Origin: CAYFKJ01 sp964343605
Lineage (GTDB): Bacteria > Pseudomonadota > Alphaproteobacteria > UBA2966
Length of the DNA stretch: 64,000 nucleotides
Direction: 5' to 3'
Assembly (NCBI GenBank): GCA_964343605.1
Contig: CAYFKJ010000001.1
Span: 372,001-436,000, forward strand
Below, in pieces: positions 15,710 through 24,340 of this stretch; position 1 is the first letter of the stretch, and every line of letters starts with the position of its first letter. The notes beneath the pieces were generated by a model. That model was not told the origin of the DNA. It was given only the letters and a program-made list of their open reading frames with translations, and did no database searches. A program made the translations under genes and the position numbers.

Positions 15710-17809
15710 ATGTCGACAACCGCCAGCCATCGCCTTGCCGCCGACATCGGCGGCACCTTCACTGACGCCGTGCTCGACACGCCGGCCGGCCGCTATACGG
15801 CCAAGGTCCTCACCACGCCCAGCCAACCCGAACTCGGCGTCATCAATGCCGTTGAAGTCCTGTTGGCCGACGCCGGCATCGATGCCGGCGACATCGATAT
15901 CTTCGTTCACGGCACGACGCTGGCGACCAACGCACTGATCGAACGCAAGGGCGCGAAGACGGCTTTCCTGACGACGCAGGGCTTCGTCGACATTTTGGAG
16001 ATGGGCTTCGAAAAGCGCTTCGAACACTACGACGTCTTTATGGACAAACCGGAACCCTTAGTGCCGCGTGACCTGCGGCTCGGGGTGCCGGAACGGATCA
16101 GCGGCCGGGGCGAGGTCCTTTTTCCACTGGATGCGGACGAGGTCGTCCGGCTCGCCCGCCAACTCAAGGACGACGATATCGAGGCGGTGGCCGTGGGCCT
16201 GATGCACGCCTACGCCCACCCCAGCCATGAGCGCGCCGTTCGTGACATCCTGGCCGCCGAACTTCCGGATGTGACGGTCTGCATCTCCAGCGAAGTCTGC
16301 CCGGAGATCCGTGAGTACGAGCGCTTCTCGACCACCGTCGCAAACGCCTATGTGCGGCCCTTGATGTCGGGCTACCTCTACCGGCTGCAAACCATGTTGG
16401 AAGAGCGAAATCTGGCGTGCCCGCTCTTCCTGATGATGTCGGGCGGCGGGCTGACGACATTGGAAAGCGCCGCCCGTTTCCCCATCCGCCTAGTCGAAAG
16501 CGGTCCCGCGGGCGGCGCCATCCTGGCCAGCCAGGTTGCCCTCGAATGCGGTTTGGATGACGTGCTGTCCTTCGACATGGGCGGCACCACGGCCAAGATC
16601 TGCCTGATCGGGAACGGGCGGCCCGAGCGCTCCCGCAGTTTCGAAGTGGCGCGCATGTACCGCGACCTCAAGGGCAGCGGCCTGCCGGTCCGCGTCCCCG
16701 TCATCGAAATGGTCGAGATCGGCGCCGGCGGGGGCTCCATCGCCCGGGTCGACGACATGGGCCGGATCACGGTCGGGCCCGACAGCGCCGCCGCCGATCC
16801 GGGTCCGGCCTGTTACGGCCTGGGCGGCGATCACGCCACGGTCACCGACGCCAACCTGGCGCTGGGCAAGCTCGATCCCGACCGCTTCGCCGGCGGCAAG
16901 ATCACGCTTGACGCTGACAAATCGGAAGATGTGCTGATACGGCACGTCGGCGAACCGCTTGAACTCGGCGATCACTGGCCCGCGGCCGGCATCACGGAAA
17001 TTGTCGAGGAAAACATGGCAAACGCCACGCGCGTTCACGCCATAGAGCGGGGCAAGGTTATCGGCCGCCACACCATGATCGCTTTCGGCGGCGGCGCCCC
17101 CTTGCATGCCGGGCGCCTGGCACAGAAGCTGGGCATCCGGCAGGTCGTCGTGCCCAAGGGCGCCGGGGTCGGTTCGGCCATCGGATTCTTAAGGGCGCCC
17201 GTTTCGTTCGAAGTCGTGCGCTCGCAGAACATCGAATTCCGCCACTTCGACGCCAACCGCATCAACGCCATGCTGGCCGAAATGAGCGAGGAGGCCACCG
17301 GCGCCGTTGCCGAGGGGGCATCGGAGGACGATGACCTGGTCGAGACCCGCCTCGTCGAGCTGCGCTACGTCGGCCAAGGCCACGAACTGCGGGTCAACCT
17401 GCCCAACCGTCCCCTGACCCAAGGCGACGCCGGAGCCATTCGCGCCGACTTCGAAGCCGCGTACGAGACCATCTATGGCCTAAGCATCGGCGACATGGAC
17501 ATTCAAAGCGTGTCCTGGTCGGTCACCGTGGCGACCAAGACAGAGGCGCCTGAAAAGGCGGCGAATGTCGACGGCGCGTCCGCCGCTCCGGTGACGGGCA
17601 GCCGCGATCTCTATGACGCAGCCGCCGGGGAAATCCTGAAAAGCACTCTCTATTGGCGTTCCGACCTGCCGCCCGGGACCAAGGTATCGGGACCGGCCGT
17701 CATCGCGGAGGACGAAACCTCGACCGTCGTTCCCGCGAATTTCTCGGCTGCGATCAACAGCCTCGGCTACATCGTCATGACGGATGAAGGAGCGGACAAT
17801 GACCGCTGA
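15710..17809 (+). CDS. hyuA: Hydantoinase/oxoprolinase subunit A (ATP-dependent)
   Basis: ATP-hydrolysing amidohydrolase subunit of the N-methylhydantoinase/5-oxoprolinase/acetone-carboxylase superfamily. The 699 residues begin with LAADIGGTFTDAVLD (actin/ASKHA-like nucleotide site). VHGTTLATNALIERKGAKTAF, MMSGGGLTTLESAARFPIRLVESGPAGGAI and FDMGGTTAKI complete the family signatures. I start at the ATG at 15710; the frame runs further upstream, antisense to kynU. It overlaps hyuB by 11 bases. The substrate, a cyclic amide or other lactam, is unknown. Confidence 0.9.
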   Translation: MSTTASHRLAADIGGTFTDAVLDTPAGRYTAKVLTTPSQPELGVINAVEVLLADAGIDAGDIDIFVHGTTLATNALIERKGAKTAFLTTQGFVDILEMGFEKRFEHYDVFMDKPEPLVPRDLRLGVPERISGRGEVLFPLDADEVVRLARQLKDDDIEAVAVGLMHAYAHPSHERAVRDILAAELPDVTVCISSEVCPEIREYERFSTTVANAYVRPLMSGYLYRLQTMLEERNLACPLFLMMSGGGLTTLESAARFPIRLVESGPAGGAILASQVALECGLDDVLSFDMGGTTAKICLIGNGRPERSRSFEVARMYRDLKGSGLPVRVPVIEMVEIGAGGGSIARVDDMGRITVGPDSAAADPGPACYGLGGDHATVTDANLALGKLDPDRFAGGKITLDADKSEDVLIRHVGEPLELGDHWPAAGITEIVEENMANATRVHAIERGKVIGRHTMIAFGGGAPLHAGRLAQKLGIRQVVVPKGAGVGSAIGFLRAPVSFEVVRSQNIEFRHFDANRINAMLAEMSEEATGAVAEGASEDDDLVETRLVELRYVGQGHELRVNLPNRPLTQGDAGAIRADFEAAYETIYGLSIGDMDIQSVSWSVTVATKTEAPEKAANVDGASAAPVTGSRDLYDAAAGEILKSTLYWRSDLPPGTKVSGPAVIAEDETSTVVPANFSAAINSLGYIVMTDEGADNDR

Positions 17810-19484
17810 CGCCCTTGACAAGATCCACCGCCAGGTCATGTGGAACCGGTTGATCGCCGTGGTGGAGGAACAGGCCCAGGCCATTCTGCGCACCGCGTTC
17901 GGCTCGGTCGTACGGGAAGCCGGCGATCTGTCGGCCGGCGTCTACGACCTGGAGGGCCGCATGCTGGCCCAGGCGGTGACCGGCACGCCGGGCCACGTCA
18001 ATACCATGGCCAGGGCGGTCGACCATTTCCTCAAGGCCTTCCCCGTCGACGGCATGAAACCGGGCGACGTCTACGTCACCAACGATCCCTGGCTGGGCAC
18101 GGGCCATCTGTTCGACTTCGTCGTCGTTTCGCCGGCCTATCACCGGGGCCGCGCCGTCGGGCTGTTCGCGTCGACCTGTCACGTGATTGATGTCGGCGGG
18201 CGCGGATTTTCCGCCGAAGCGAAATCGATTTTCGAGGAAGGCGTCCGGGTGCCGCACATGAAGCTGCGGGATCGGGGGCGTCTCAACCAGGATCTCTTCG
18301 ATGTTCTCGAAGCCAACAGCCGCAATCCCGTCGAGGTCAAAGGCGATATCCTGTCACTGGTGAGCTGCAACGACACCGGCGAAGCGCGCTTGAGCGAGAT
18401 GATGGACGAGTTCGGGCTCGAGGCCATCGACGAGCTTGCCGCCTTCATCATAGAGAATTCGGCGGAGGCCATGCAAAAGGCCATCGCCGCGGTGCCCAAC
18501 GGCAACTACACGACGGAGATGGAACTCGACGGCTACGAGAGCCCCCTCTTCATCAAGGCGAAGATGACGGTGGGCGACGACGAAATCGTGGTTGATTACG
18601 CCGGCACCTCGCGGGCCTCGGCCTATGGTATCAACTCGCCGCTTTGCTATACCGAGGCCTACACCTGTTTCGGCATCAAGTGCATCATCGCACCGACGGT
18701 GCCCAACAACCACGGCTCCTTGGCGGCGCTGCGTGTCGTGGCGGACGCTGGTTCCGCCGTCCATCCCCTGTCGCCCAGTCCCGTCACCGCGCGTCACGTC
18801 ATCGGCCAAATGCTGCCCGACGTCGCCTTCGGCTGCCTCGCACAGGCGATCGAGGGCCGGGTGCCGGCGGAAAGCGCCGGCAGCATCTGGGTACTGGCCA
18901 TGACCGACGCAGACCACGGCGCCGGTGCCCCAGGGATAAGCAACACCTCACGGTTCAACGTCATGAACGTCGGCATGGGCGGTATCGGCGCCCGTCCCGG
19001 CAAGGACGGCTTGTCGGTGACGGCTTTTCCCAGCGGCGTCGGGTGCATTCCTGTCGAGGTGACGGAAACCGACTCCCCGCTTGTTTTCTGGCGCAAGCAA
19101 TTCGCCCCCGACAGCGGCGGACCCGGCGCCCATCGCGGCGGTCTCGGCCAGATCATCGAAATCGGCAACAGCGAAGACGCCGCCTTCACGATCTCCGCCG
19201 CCACGTTCGACCGCATGCGCAACCCGCCGCGCGGACGGGATGCAGGCCGATCGGGCATCGTCGGCCGGGCCCGGTTGACGTCCGGCGAGGAATTCACCGA
19301 CAAAGCCATCCATACCGTGCCGGCGGGCGAACGATTGGTCGTCGAGTTGCCGGGCGGCGGCGGCCTGGGCGATCCCCACGACAGGTCTCCGGAGCTCATC
19401 CGCCGGGACCTCGCTGCCGGCTATGTCACGCCGGAGGGTGCCAAACGGGATTACGGCTATGACGAAAGTTCGGGAGGAGACTGA
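17799..19484 (+). CDS. hyuB: Hydantoinase/oxoprolinase subunit B
   Basis: Partner subunit of HyuA in the hydantoinase B/oxoprolinase family, about 561 residues. Typical segments are AGDLSAGVYDLEGRMLAQAVTGTPGHVNTM, GDVYVTNDPWLGTGHLFDF, EVTETDSPLVFWRKQFAPDSGGPGAHRGGLGQ and LPGGGGLGDPHDR near the C-terminus. I choose the ATG at 17799, with GGAG 6 bases upstream, over the in-frame ATG at 17784. The coding overlap with hyuA implies stoichiometric production. One base separates its stop from the next gene's ATG. Confidence 0.9.
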   Translation: MTADALDKIHRQVMWNRLIAVVEEQAQAILRTAFGSVVREAGDLSAGVYDLEGRMLAQAVTGTPGHVNTMARAVDHFLKAFPVDGMKPGDVYVTNDPWLGTGHLFDFVVVSPAYHRGRAVGLFASTCHVIDVGGRGFSAEAKSIFEEGVRVPHMKLRDRGRLNQDLFDVLEANSRNPVEVKGDILSLVSCNDTGEARLSEMMDEFGLEAIDELAAFIIENSAEAMQKAIAAVPNGNYTTEMELDGYESPLFIKAKMTVGDDEIVVDYAGTSRASAYGINSPLCYTEAYTCFGIKCIIAPTVPNNHGSLAALRVVADAGSAVHPLSPSPVTARHVIGQMLPDVAFGCLAQAIEGRVPAESAGSIWVLAMTDADHGAGAPGISNTSRFNVMNVGMGGIGARPGKDGLSVTAFPSGVGCIPVEVTETDSPLVFWRKQFAPDSGGPGAHRGGLGQIIEIGNSEDAAFTISAATFDRMRNPPRGRDAGRSGIVGRARLTSGEEFTDKAIHTVPAGERLVVELPGGGGLGDPHDRSPELIRRDLAAGYVTPEGAKRDYGYDESSGGD

Positions 19485-19485
19485 C

Positions 19486-20100
19486 ATGGCCGCGACAAAA
19501 CCGGCGCCGGAGGGCGCATCGCCCGCGGCGGACGAACTCCGCATCGGGGAACGGCTTTCCGAACTGCGCAAGGAGCAGGGGCTGACGCTGGCCGCCCTGG
19601 CCAAACTGACCTCGATCTCGGAGGCCACGTTGTCGCGGGTGGAAAACGGCCGGGCGTCGCTGAACGCCCACAATCTCTATATCCTCGCCCGCGTGCTCAA
19701 GGTCGACGTTACCGCCTTCTTCCATAGCGACGCGGTTTCGTTCGGCAAAGGCGCGCGTTGCCTGACCCGGGCCGGCGAAGGCGATCACCGGGGAACCGGG
19801 CGTTACGATTATGAAATTCTCGGCGCCGACCTCGCCAACAAACACATGATGCCGAGCCGGAACCGGGTCACCGCCACCAGCCTCGAGGAAGTCGGCGGTC
19901 TACGCTCGCACGAGGGCGAAGAGTTCGTTTTCGTGCTGTCGGGACGGATCGTTATCCACTCCGAGTTCTACGCGCCGGCGTTGCTGGCGAAGGGCGACAG
20001 CCTCTATTTCGACGGCAACATGGGCCATGCCTACGTGGCGGCGGACCAGAAGGGCGCGGAAATACTGGTTGTCGTCAACACAGCACAGGCCGGAGGATAG
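19486..20100 (+). CDS. XRE-family regulator with cupin sensor domain
   Basis: A 204-residue repressor or activator. It has an N-terminal helix-turn-helix (ELRKEQGLTLAALAKLTSISEATLSRVENGRASLN, about residues 26-60) and a C-terminal cupin (EEVGGLRSHEGEEFVFVLSGRIVIHSEFY...GDSLYFDGNMGHAYVA). Cupin-linked XRE proteins usually sense a small metabolite of the neighbouring pathway. The start at 19486 has GGGAGGAG just upstream and lies directly after the hyuB stop. The inverted repeat upstream of hyuA is its likely target (inference). Confidence 0.88.
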   Translation: MAATKPAPEGASPAADELRIGERLSELRKEQGLTLAALAKLTSISEATLSRVENGRASLNAHNLYILARVLKVDVTAFFHSDAVSFGKGARCLTRAGEGDHRGTGRYDYEILGADLANKHMMPSRNRVTATSLEEVGGLRSHEGEEFVFVLSGRIVIHSEFYAPALLAKGDSLYFDGNMGHAYVAADQKGAEILVVVNTAQAGG

Positions 20101-20104
20101 CCGC

Positions 20105-20530
20105 TTGACCGATCCCCTGACCCACATCACCTCCGTCCGCATCGCCAAACCGGCCGCGGACGTCATGGCCTACCTCGTCAATCCGCAAAACTTCGGGGAA
20201 TGGCAGGACGGCATGCGGGATGTCGAAATCCTCGGGCCGCGCGCCGTAAAGGGCGTCACGATAAGCGGCAAACCCGCCTTCGCCGAAATCCGCGACATGG
20301 CGGCGGAAGGCGCGATCTTCTTCCACCTCGGCAACGACCCCGCCAAGCTCACGCCGCGCATCATGATGCGGATCGTCGACGGCGCCCATCTCGACGCCTC
20401 ACCGGATGAATGCGTCGTGAGCATGATCGCCTGGCGCCTCGACAGCATGGACGACAAGCGCTGGCGGCAACTGATGGATACACACGAGGCCGAGATCGTC
20501 GGGCTTAAGACGTTTATCGAGGGTGGTTAG
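20105..20530 (+). CDS. SRPBCC (polyketide cyclase/dehydrase-like) family protein
   Basis: A 141-residue protein starting with ITSVRIAKPAADVMAYLVNPQNFGEW and continuing with the beta-rich pattern and C-terminal helix of the SRPBCC/START-like ligand-binding fold. I place the start at a TTG at 20105, with GGAGGA 6-7 bases upstream, just after the XRE stop; an earlier in-frame start would read into the XRE gene. As last gene of the hyu operon it could bind a pathway intermediate, but its role is unknown. Its stop overlaps the convergent csaA stop by 4 bases. Confidence 0.7.
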   Translation: MTDPLTHITSVRIAKPAADVMAYLVNPQNFGEWQDGMRDVEILGPRAVKGVTISGKPAFAEIRDMAAEGAIFFHLGNDPAKLTPRIMMRIVDGAHLDASPDECVVSMIAWRLDSMDDKRWRQLMDTHEAEIVGLKTFIEGG

Positions 20531-20868
20531 TAGAGCCGTCCGCCGTCCGGGACATTGAGGCTGGGCTTGAGCAATACCACCTCGCCGTTGGCGTCCGGCA
20601 GACCGAGCACCAGGATTTCGGACATGAATTTGCCGATCTGGCGCGGCGGGAAGTTGACCACCGCCAGCACCTGCTGGCCCACCAGTGCCTCGGGCGAGTG
20701 GTTCACGGTAATCTGGGCGGATGCTTTCCGCTCCCCGATTTCGGGTCCGAAATCGACCCGGAGCTTGTACGCGGGCTTGCGGGCTTCGGGGAAATCGTCG
20801 ACGGCGACAACGGTGCCGACGCGAATGTCGACTTTTAAGAAATCGTCAAAGGATATTTCTTCCACCAC
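20527..20868 (-). CDS. csaA: CsaA-type tRNA-binding/chaperone protein
   Basis: Small 113-residue OB-fold EMAP/tRNA-binding-domain protein. The signature FLKVDIRVGTVVAVDDFPEARKPAYKLRVDFG and the C-terminal NFPPRQIGKFMSEILVLG are diagnostic of CsaA/YgjH. Homologues form dimers that bind tRNA and have been reported as export-related chaperones in Bacillus. Monocistronic or co-transcribed from upstream; the MORN gene stop lies 24 bases before its start. Confidence 0.9.
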   Translation of the reverse strand: MVEEISFDDFLKVDIRVGTVVAVDDFPEARKPAYKLRVDFGPEIGERKASAQITVNHSPEALVGQQVLAVVNFPPRQIGKFMSEILVLGLPDANGEVVLLKPSLNVPDGGRLY

Positions 20869-20892
20869 GCTTACCCCCTGTATGGAACCAAA

Positions 20893-21531
20893 TTATTCAA
20901 GCCATTTCACGAACTTGCCGCGGCTGAATTCCGCCGGGCCCGAGCGCCCGGTCTTACGGTATAGCGTGCCCGTGCCGTGCATCTCTCCGTTGACGAAGGT
21001 GCCGTTGTACTTGGTGCCGCTGGCCCAAACCAAGATGCCCTGGCCGTGTTCCTTGCCGTCGAGAAAATCGCCTTCGTAGCGGTAACCGCTGGCGGAGGTG
21101 AAGACGGCGAAGCCGGTGCGCCGGTCGTGCACCCAGTTGCCCTCGTACTTGTCGCCGTTGGCCCACTTGAATATCCCAAAGCCGTGCCAGTCGCTTTGGA
21201 AGAACTCGCCTTCATAGGAGTTTCCAGCCATGGCGGAATTGCCGCTGATCGTCAGCTTGCCCTTGCCGTGCATCATGCCGTCCAGCATCGACCCTTCGTA
21301 GATCCATTTGACACGCTTGCCTTCCTCACTGACCTCCCAGATCAGGGTGCCCTCCCCGAAGGCCCTGTGTTCCTTGCACTCGCCCTTCCAACTCACGAGA
21401 TCTGAGGGATGGGGATCCTTGTTCCAGATTGAGCAGCCGGTCCGGGCGTCCCGCTGCCATTTGCCCTCCTGGGCGAGGGCCGGCACCGCCGCCAGGACGA
21501 TAAACAGAAAAATTGTGGTTAGGGTGCGCAC
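20893..21531 (-). CDS. Secreted MORN-repeat protein
   Basis: A 212-residue exported protein. A signal peptide (about residues 1-21, ending PALAQ) precedes a short Cys-containing region (C33, C52). Five MORN repeats begin near residues 78, 106, 129, 152 and 175, the last four at exact 23-residue spacing (YEGxF/W...HGxG pattern). The GTG at 21531 is chosen because it begins the signal peptide and has GAGGA 9 bases upstream. It lies 30 bases after the TetR stop, probably one transcript. MORN proteins often bind lipid or act at envelopes; the exact role is unknown. Confidence 0.8.
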   Translation of the reverse strand: MRTLTTIFLFIVLAAVPALAQEGKWQRDARTGCSIWNKDPHPSDLVSWKGECKEHRAFGEGTLIWEVSEEGKRVKWIYEGSMLDGMMHGKGKLTISGNSAMAGNSYEGEFFQSDWHGFGIFKWANGDKYEGNWVHDRRTGFAVFTSASGYRYEGDFLDGKEHGQGILVWASGTKYNGTFVNGEMHGTGTLYRKTGRSGPAEFSRGKFVKWLE

Positions 21532-21560
21532 GGTCGTTTTCCTCTCAGGAATTGGGGAGT

Positions 21561-22214
21561 TCAAGCCTCTGCGGGAGCATCCTTGGGACGGGTCATCCCA
21601 CCGCGCAGGTTGCCGATCAGGCGGTCCGCCCGGCTCAACTGTTTGTCGAGATGCGCCATGGTGGCCGACATGTCTCGGCTGTCGTCCCTGAGCCAGACAC
21701 GCATGGTGGACAAAAGGATCATGTTCAGACCTTTGCTGCGGATCAAGCCGAGCACGCCGTCGCTGCCGATGCCGGCGCTCTCGAGCATCCAACGAAGGGA
21801 ACGGTCACGGGGGCAAACGAGACAGGCAAGCCCCAAGGGATCTGTTTGAAGGTCGCGGCAGATGGCCGCGACGGCGTCACGATTGGGCTGCAGGGCATCG
21901 AAACGCCGCATGCAAACGTCAAACAACCTGTCCTTCGGCGGTTCATCCGCAATGTCGCTGCCGCCGCCTGCAAGTATGGCTTGGTCGGTGCGGCGCATGA
22001 AGGCGGCGATGATCGCCGATTTGGAGGGCAGTATCCGGTAGAGTTCGGCGAGCTCGATCCCGGCGGCTTCCGCGATGTCCACCAGCGTTATCTGCCGCCA
22101 GCCCAGCTGCGCCGCCAGGTGTAACGCCGCATCGACGGCGGCGGCTTCCACATCCTTGGGCGCCTTGGTTTTGGCGGATTTCGCTGACTTCGCGGTTTTG
22201 GGCTTTTTGGCCAC
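21561..22214 (-). CDS. TetR-family transcriptional regulator
   Basis: A 217-residue regulator. A Lys/Ala-rich N-terminal tail (KKPKTAKSAKSAKTKAPKD) is followed by a TetR-type helix-turn-helix (GWRQITLVDIAEAAGIELAELYRILPSKSAIIAAFMRR). The C-terminal ligand domain is divergent and ends in LSRADRLIGNLRGG. I prefer the GTG at 22214 (GGGGAGG 5 bases upstream) to the upstream ATG at 22268. The basic tail resembles histone-H1-like or nucleoid-binding tails and may add nonspecific DNA affinity. Its ligand is unknown. Confidence 0.75.
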   Translation of the reverse strand: MAKKPKTAKSAKSAKTKAPKDVEAAAVDAALHLAAQLGWRQITLVDIAEAAGIELAELYRILPSKSAIIAAFMRRTDQAILAGGGSDIADEPPKDRLFDVCMRRFDALQPNRDAVAAICRDLQTDPLGLACLVCPRDRSLRWMLESAGIGSDGVLGLIRSKGLNMILLSTMRVWLRDDSRDMSATMAHLDKQLSRADRLIGNLRGGMTRPKDAPAEA

Positions 22215-22307
22215 TTCGGCCTCCCCACTCGACCGATTCCCCGCTCCGGAGAACGGCGTTTGCTTCAAGCGGCAATTCTAGCCCAATTCGTTAAGGTTTT
22301 TGAAGCG

Positions 22308-23123
22308 TCAGCCGCCCTTGGCCAGTTCGACCGAACGCCGGGCGGCGGCGTCCACCGCCCGCGTCATTAGCGGCTGCAGGCCGTCGTCGGACATCAGAAC
22401 CGCCAAAGCCTCCGCGGTCGTGCCGCCAGGGCTGGTGACATTCTGGCGCAACGTCGCGGCGTCATCGTCGGCCAACCGGGCCAGTTCGCCCGAACCGCTC
22501 ACCGTGGCGCTGGCCAGCCGCATGGCGAGATCGGCCGGCAGGCCGGCCTCGACGCCGGCCTGAGCCAGACACTCGATCATCAGGAACACGTAGGCCGGGC
22601 CGCTGCCCGATACCGCGGTCACGGCGTCCATCAGGGCCTCGTCCTCGATCCAGCCGACCTCGCCGACGGCCTCCAGGAGCTCGTTGCAGGCGCGGCGCTG
22701 GTCCTGGCTAACGCCGGCGTTGGGACAGGCGACGCTGATCCCCCGGCGGACCGCGGCGGGCGTATTGGGCATCACACGCACGATCGCCGCTTCCGAGCCG
22801 AGAAATGTCTCGAAAGCGGCGATCGGCGTGCCGGCGGCGATGGAGAGGAACACAGCGCTGCCGGTAAAGCTGGCGTAGGCCGGGGCCACATCCGCCATAT
22901 TCTGGGGTTTGACGGCGAAAACGACGATGGAAGGGGCAAGATCCTCCGCAACGTCCTTGACATCGGCCACGACGCCGACGCCCAGTTCGCGGGCGGCGGC
23001 GGCATTGGTTTCAAACGGTTCAACAACCGTCACGGCGGCCGGATCGAGACCCAAATCGAGCCAGCCTTCGAGCATGGCTCCGCCCATCTTGCCGCAACCG
23101 ACAAGCAGTATCGAACCGGTCAT
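22308..23123 (-). CDS. proC: Pyrroline-5-carboxylate reductase
   Basis: NAD(P)H-dependent last step of proline synthesis. The 271 residues have the Rossmann start ILLVGCGKMGGAML, AVKPQNM, VRVMPNTPAAVRRG and the C-terminal signature region AVTAVSGSGPAYVFLMIECLAQAGVEAGL with QNVTSPGGTTAEAL. A GGAGAG site precedes the ATG. The YbjN gene ends only 10 bases upstream in the same direction. Confidence 0.94.
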   Translation of the reverse strand: MTGSILLVGCGKMGGAMLEGWLDLGLDPAAVTVVEPFETNAAAARELGVGVVADVKDVAEDLAPSIVVFAVKPQNMADVAPAYASFTGSAVFLSIAAGTPIAAFETFLGSEAAIVRVMPNTPAAVRRGISVACPNAGVSQDQRRACNELLEAVGEVGWIEDEALMDAVTAVSGSGPAYVFLMIECLAQAGVEAGLPADLAMRLASATVSGSGELARLADDDAATLRQNVTSPGGTTAEALAVLMSDDGLQPLMTRAVDAAARRSVELAKGG

Positions 23124-23133
23124 GGGATCTCTC

Positions 23134-23628
23134 CTATGCTTCGCCGCTGGTCTCCAGCATGGCGGCTTCCAGCGCTTCCGCCGGCGCCTTGCCGCCCCAG
23201 ACCAGGAACATGAAGGCGGGGAACACGCGCTCGCACTCCAGAAGGGCGATTTCGACCAATTCCTCGATCTGGTGCGAGGTGGTCGCGCCGTCGCCCGTCA
23301 TCAGCGCCTGGCGGAACATCAGCATACCTTCATCGGCGCAGAGATCGAAGTGGCCGACCCACATACGTTCGTTGATGTTGGCGAGAAGGACGCAGACGTC
23401 GGCATAGCGGTGCTCGGCCACCTTCATGTCGAAGGCGCAACTGAACTGCAGCACGCCGAGATCCTCGCGCCAGGCAAACCAGAGCTGGTAGCGGTTCCAC
23501 TGGCCGTCGACGCAGACGGCCAGTTCCTCTTCGGTGGGGCGTTCGAAAACCCATTCGTTGGCAGCGACAAGTTGTTCGACGAGATCGAGCGGATTGTGCT
23601 CTTGGACTTCGACGGCGACGTAGGACAT
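23134..23628 (-). CDS. YbjN-domain protein
   Basis: A 164-residue YbjN-domain protein (NPLDLVEQLVAANEWVFERPTEEELAVCVDGQW...FSCAFDMKV). The fold is related to type III secretion chaperones; in alphaproteobacteria members are usually found beside proC, as here. No enzymatic motif is visible. I start at the ATG at 23628, with GGAGG 5-6 bases upstream; an upstream in-frame ATG at 23751 has no ribosome site. Confidence 0.8.
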   Translation of the reverse strand: MSYVAVEVQEHNPLDLVEQLVAANEWVFERPTEEELAVCVDGQWNRYQLWFAWREDLGVLQFSCAFDMKVAEHRYADVCVLLANINERMWVGHFDLCADEGMLMFRQALMTGDGATTSHQIEELVEIALLECERVFPAFMFLVWGGKAPAEALEAAMLETSGEA

Positions 23629-23655
23629 AAAAACCTCCCCCCACCAATTCAACGC

Positions 23656-23688
23656 CACTATATATCGATTTTTGTCCAACATATAGTG
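23656..23688. promoter_or_regulatory. 8-bp inverted repeat upstream of the ybjN-proC operon
   Basis: CACTATAT (23656-23663) and ATATAGTG (23681-23688) are perfect arms separated by 17 bases, starting 28 bases upstream of the YbjN ATG. On the minus strand this includes TTGGAC and TATATAG elements. It could be an operator or promoter; no binding protein is identifiable. Confidence 0.35.
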
Positions 23689-23818
23689 CATAGCGCCAAG
23701 CCGAACGCTATGGAAAGTACCCTGCCAAAAGTCCCGTGACGACGCAAGCACGCGTTCGCCGAATGGCCAAATTTCTTGTGGATAAGATTGGAGTGGAAGG
23801 CGGGAATAAAGATAAAAG

Positions 23819-23912
23819 CGTCACCCCGGACTTGATCCGGGGTCCAATTTGGTTTTTTCCTGTCCACGGACTGAAAAAAGAAGATTGGATTCCGGCTTTC
23901 GCCGGAATGACG
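23819..23912. repeat. Bipartite palindromic (MITE/REP-like) repeat
   Basis: The terminal arms CGTCA (23819-23823) and TGACG (23908-23912) enclose two hairpins. One is CCCCGGA/TCCGGGG (23824-23830/23836-23842) and the other ATTCCGGC/GCCGGAAT (23889-23896/23901-23908). The ...ATTCCGGCTTTCGCCGGAAT... half is, from memory, a widespread proteobacterial dispersed repeat. It lies immediately downstream of ubiK, where the second hairpin could also terminate its transcript. Confidence 0.6.
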
Positions 23913-23923
23913 ATTCCGAGCAG

Positions 23924-24205
23924 TTACTTCTTCGGCGCGGCCTTCTTCTTCGCGGCCGGCTTCTTGGCGGCCGCCTCAAGCGCGTCGATGCGGGCGCGAA
24001 GCTCCTCGTTTTCGAGGCGGGCGGCCTGTGCCATGGCCTTGACGGCGTCGAATTCCTCGCGCGTCACCATGTCCATGTTGGCGAGCACGCGTTCGAACTG
24101 GTCGCGCAGGCGGCCTTCCACCTCGCCGCGCACGCCCTGCAGGGTGCCCATTGCGCTGGTGGCGACGCGGGCGAGATCGTCGAGCAATCTGTTGTCAGTC
24201 TGCAT
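23924..24205 (-). CDS. ubiK: Ubiquinone biosynthesis accessory factor UbiK (BMFP family)
   Basis: A 93-residue helical protein of the YqiC/BMFP family: DDLARVATSAMGTLQGVRGEVEGRLRDQFERVLANMDMVTREEFDAVKAMA, then a coiled coil ENEELRARIDALE and an Ala/Lys-rich tail. Enterobacterial UbiK assists ubiquinone synthesis complexes and binds membranes. The start has GAGGAGC upstream. It is divergent from lgt and downstream of nothing obviously related. Confidence 0.85.
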   Translation of the reverse strand: MQTDNRLLDDLARVATSAMGTLQGVRGEVEGRLRDQFERVLANMDMVTREEFDAVKAMAQAARLENEELRARIDALEAAAKKPAAKKKAAPKK

Positions 24206-24340
24206 AATGGGCTCCTCGCTTGACTAAGGCATAATATGGCGCTGCACCCACATGATCGCAACCCCGCTTGCGGCGGCGCATGCGCGCCCCTATAAGTTTG
24301 GCCGAGCGCTTTTCCGCAACGACGCGAGTATCTTACCTAA

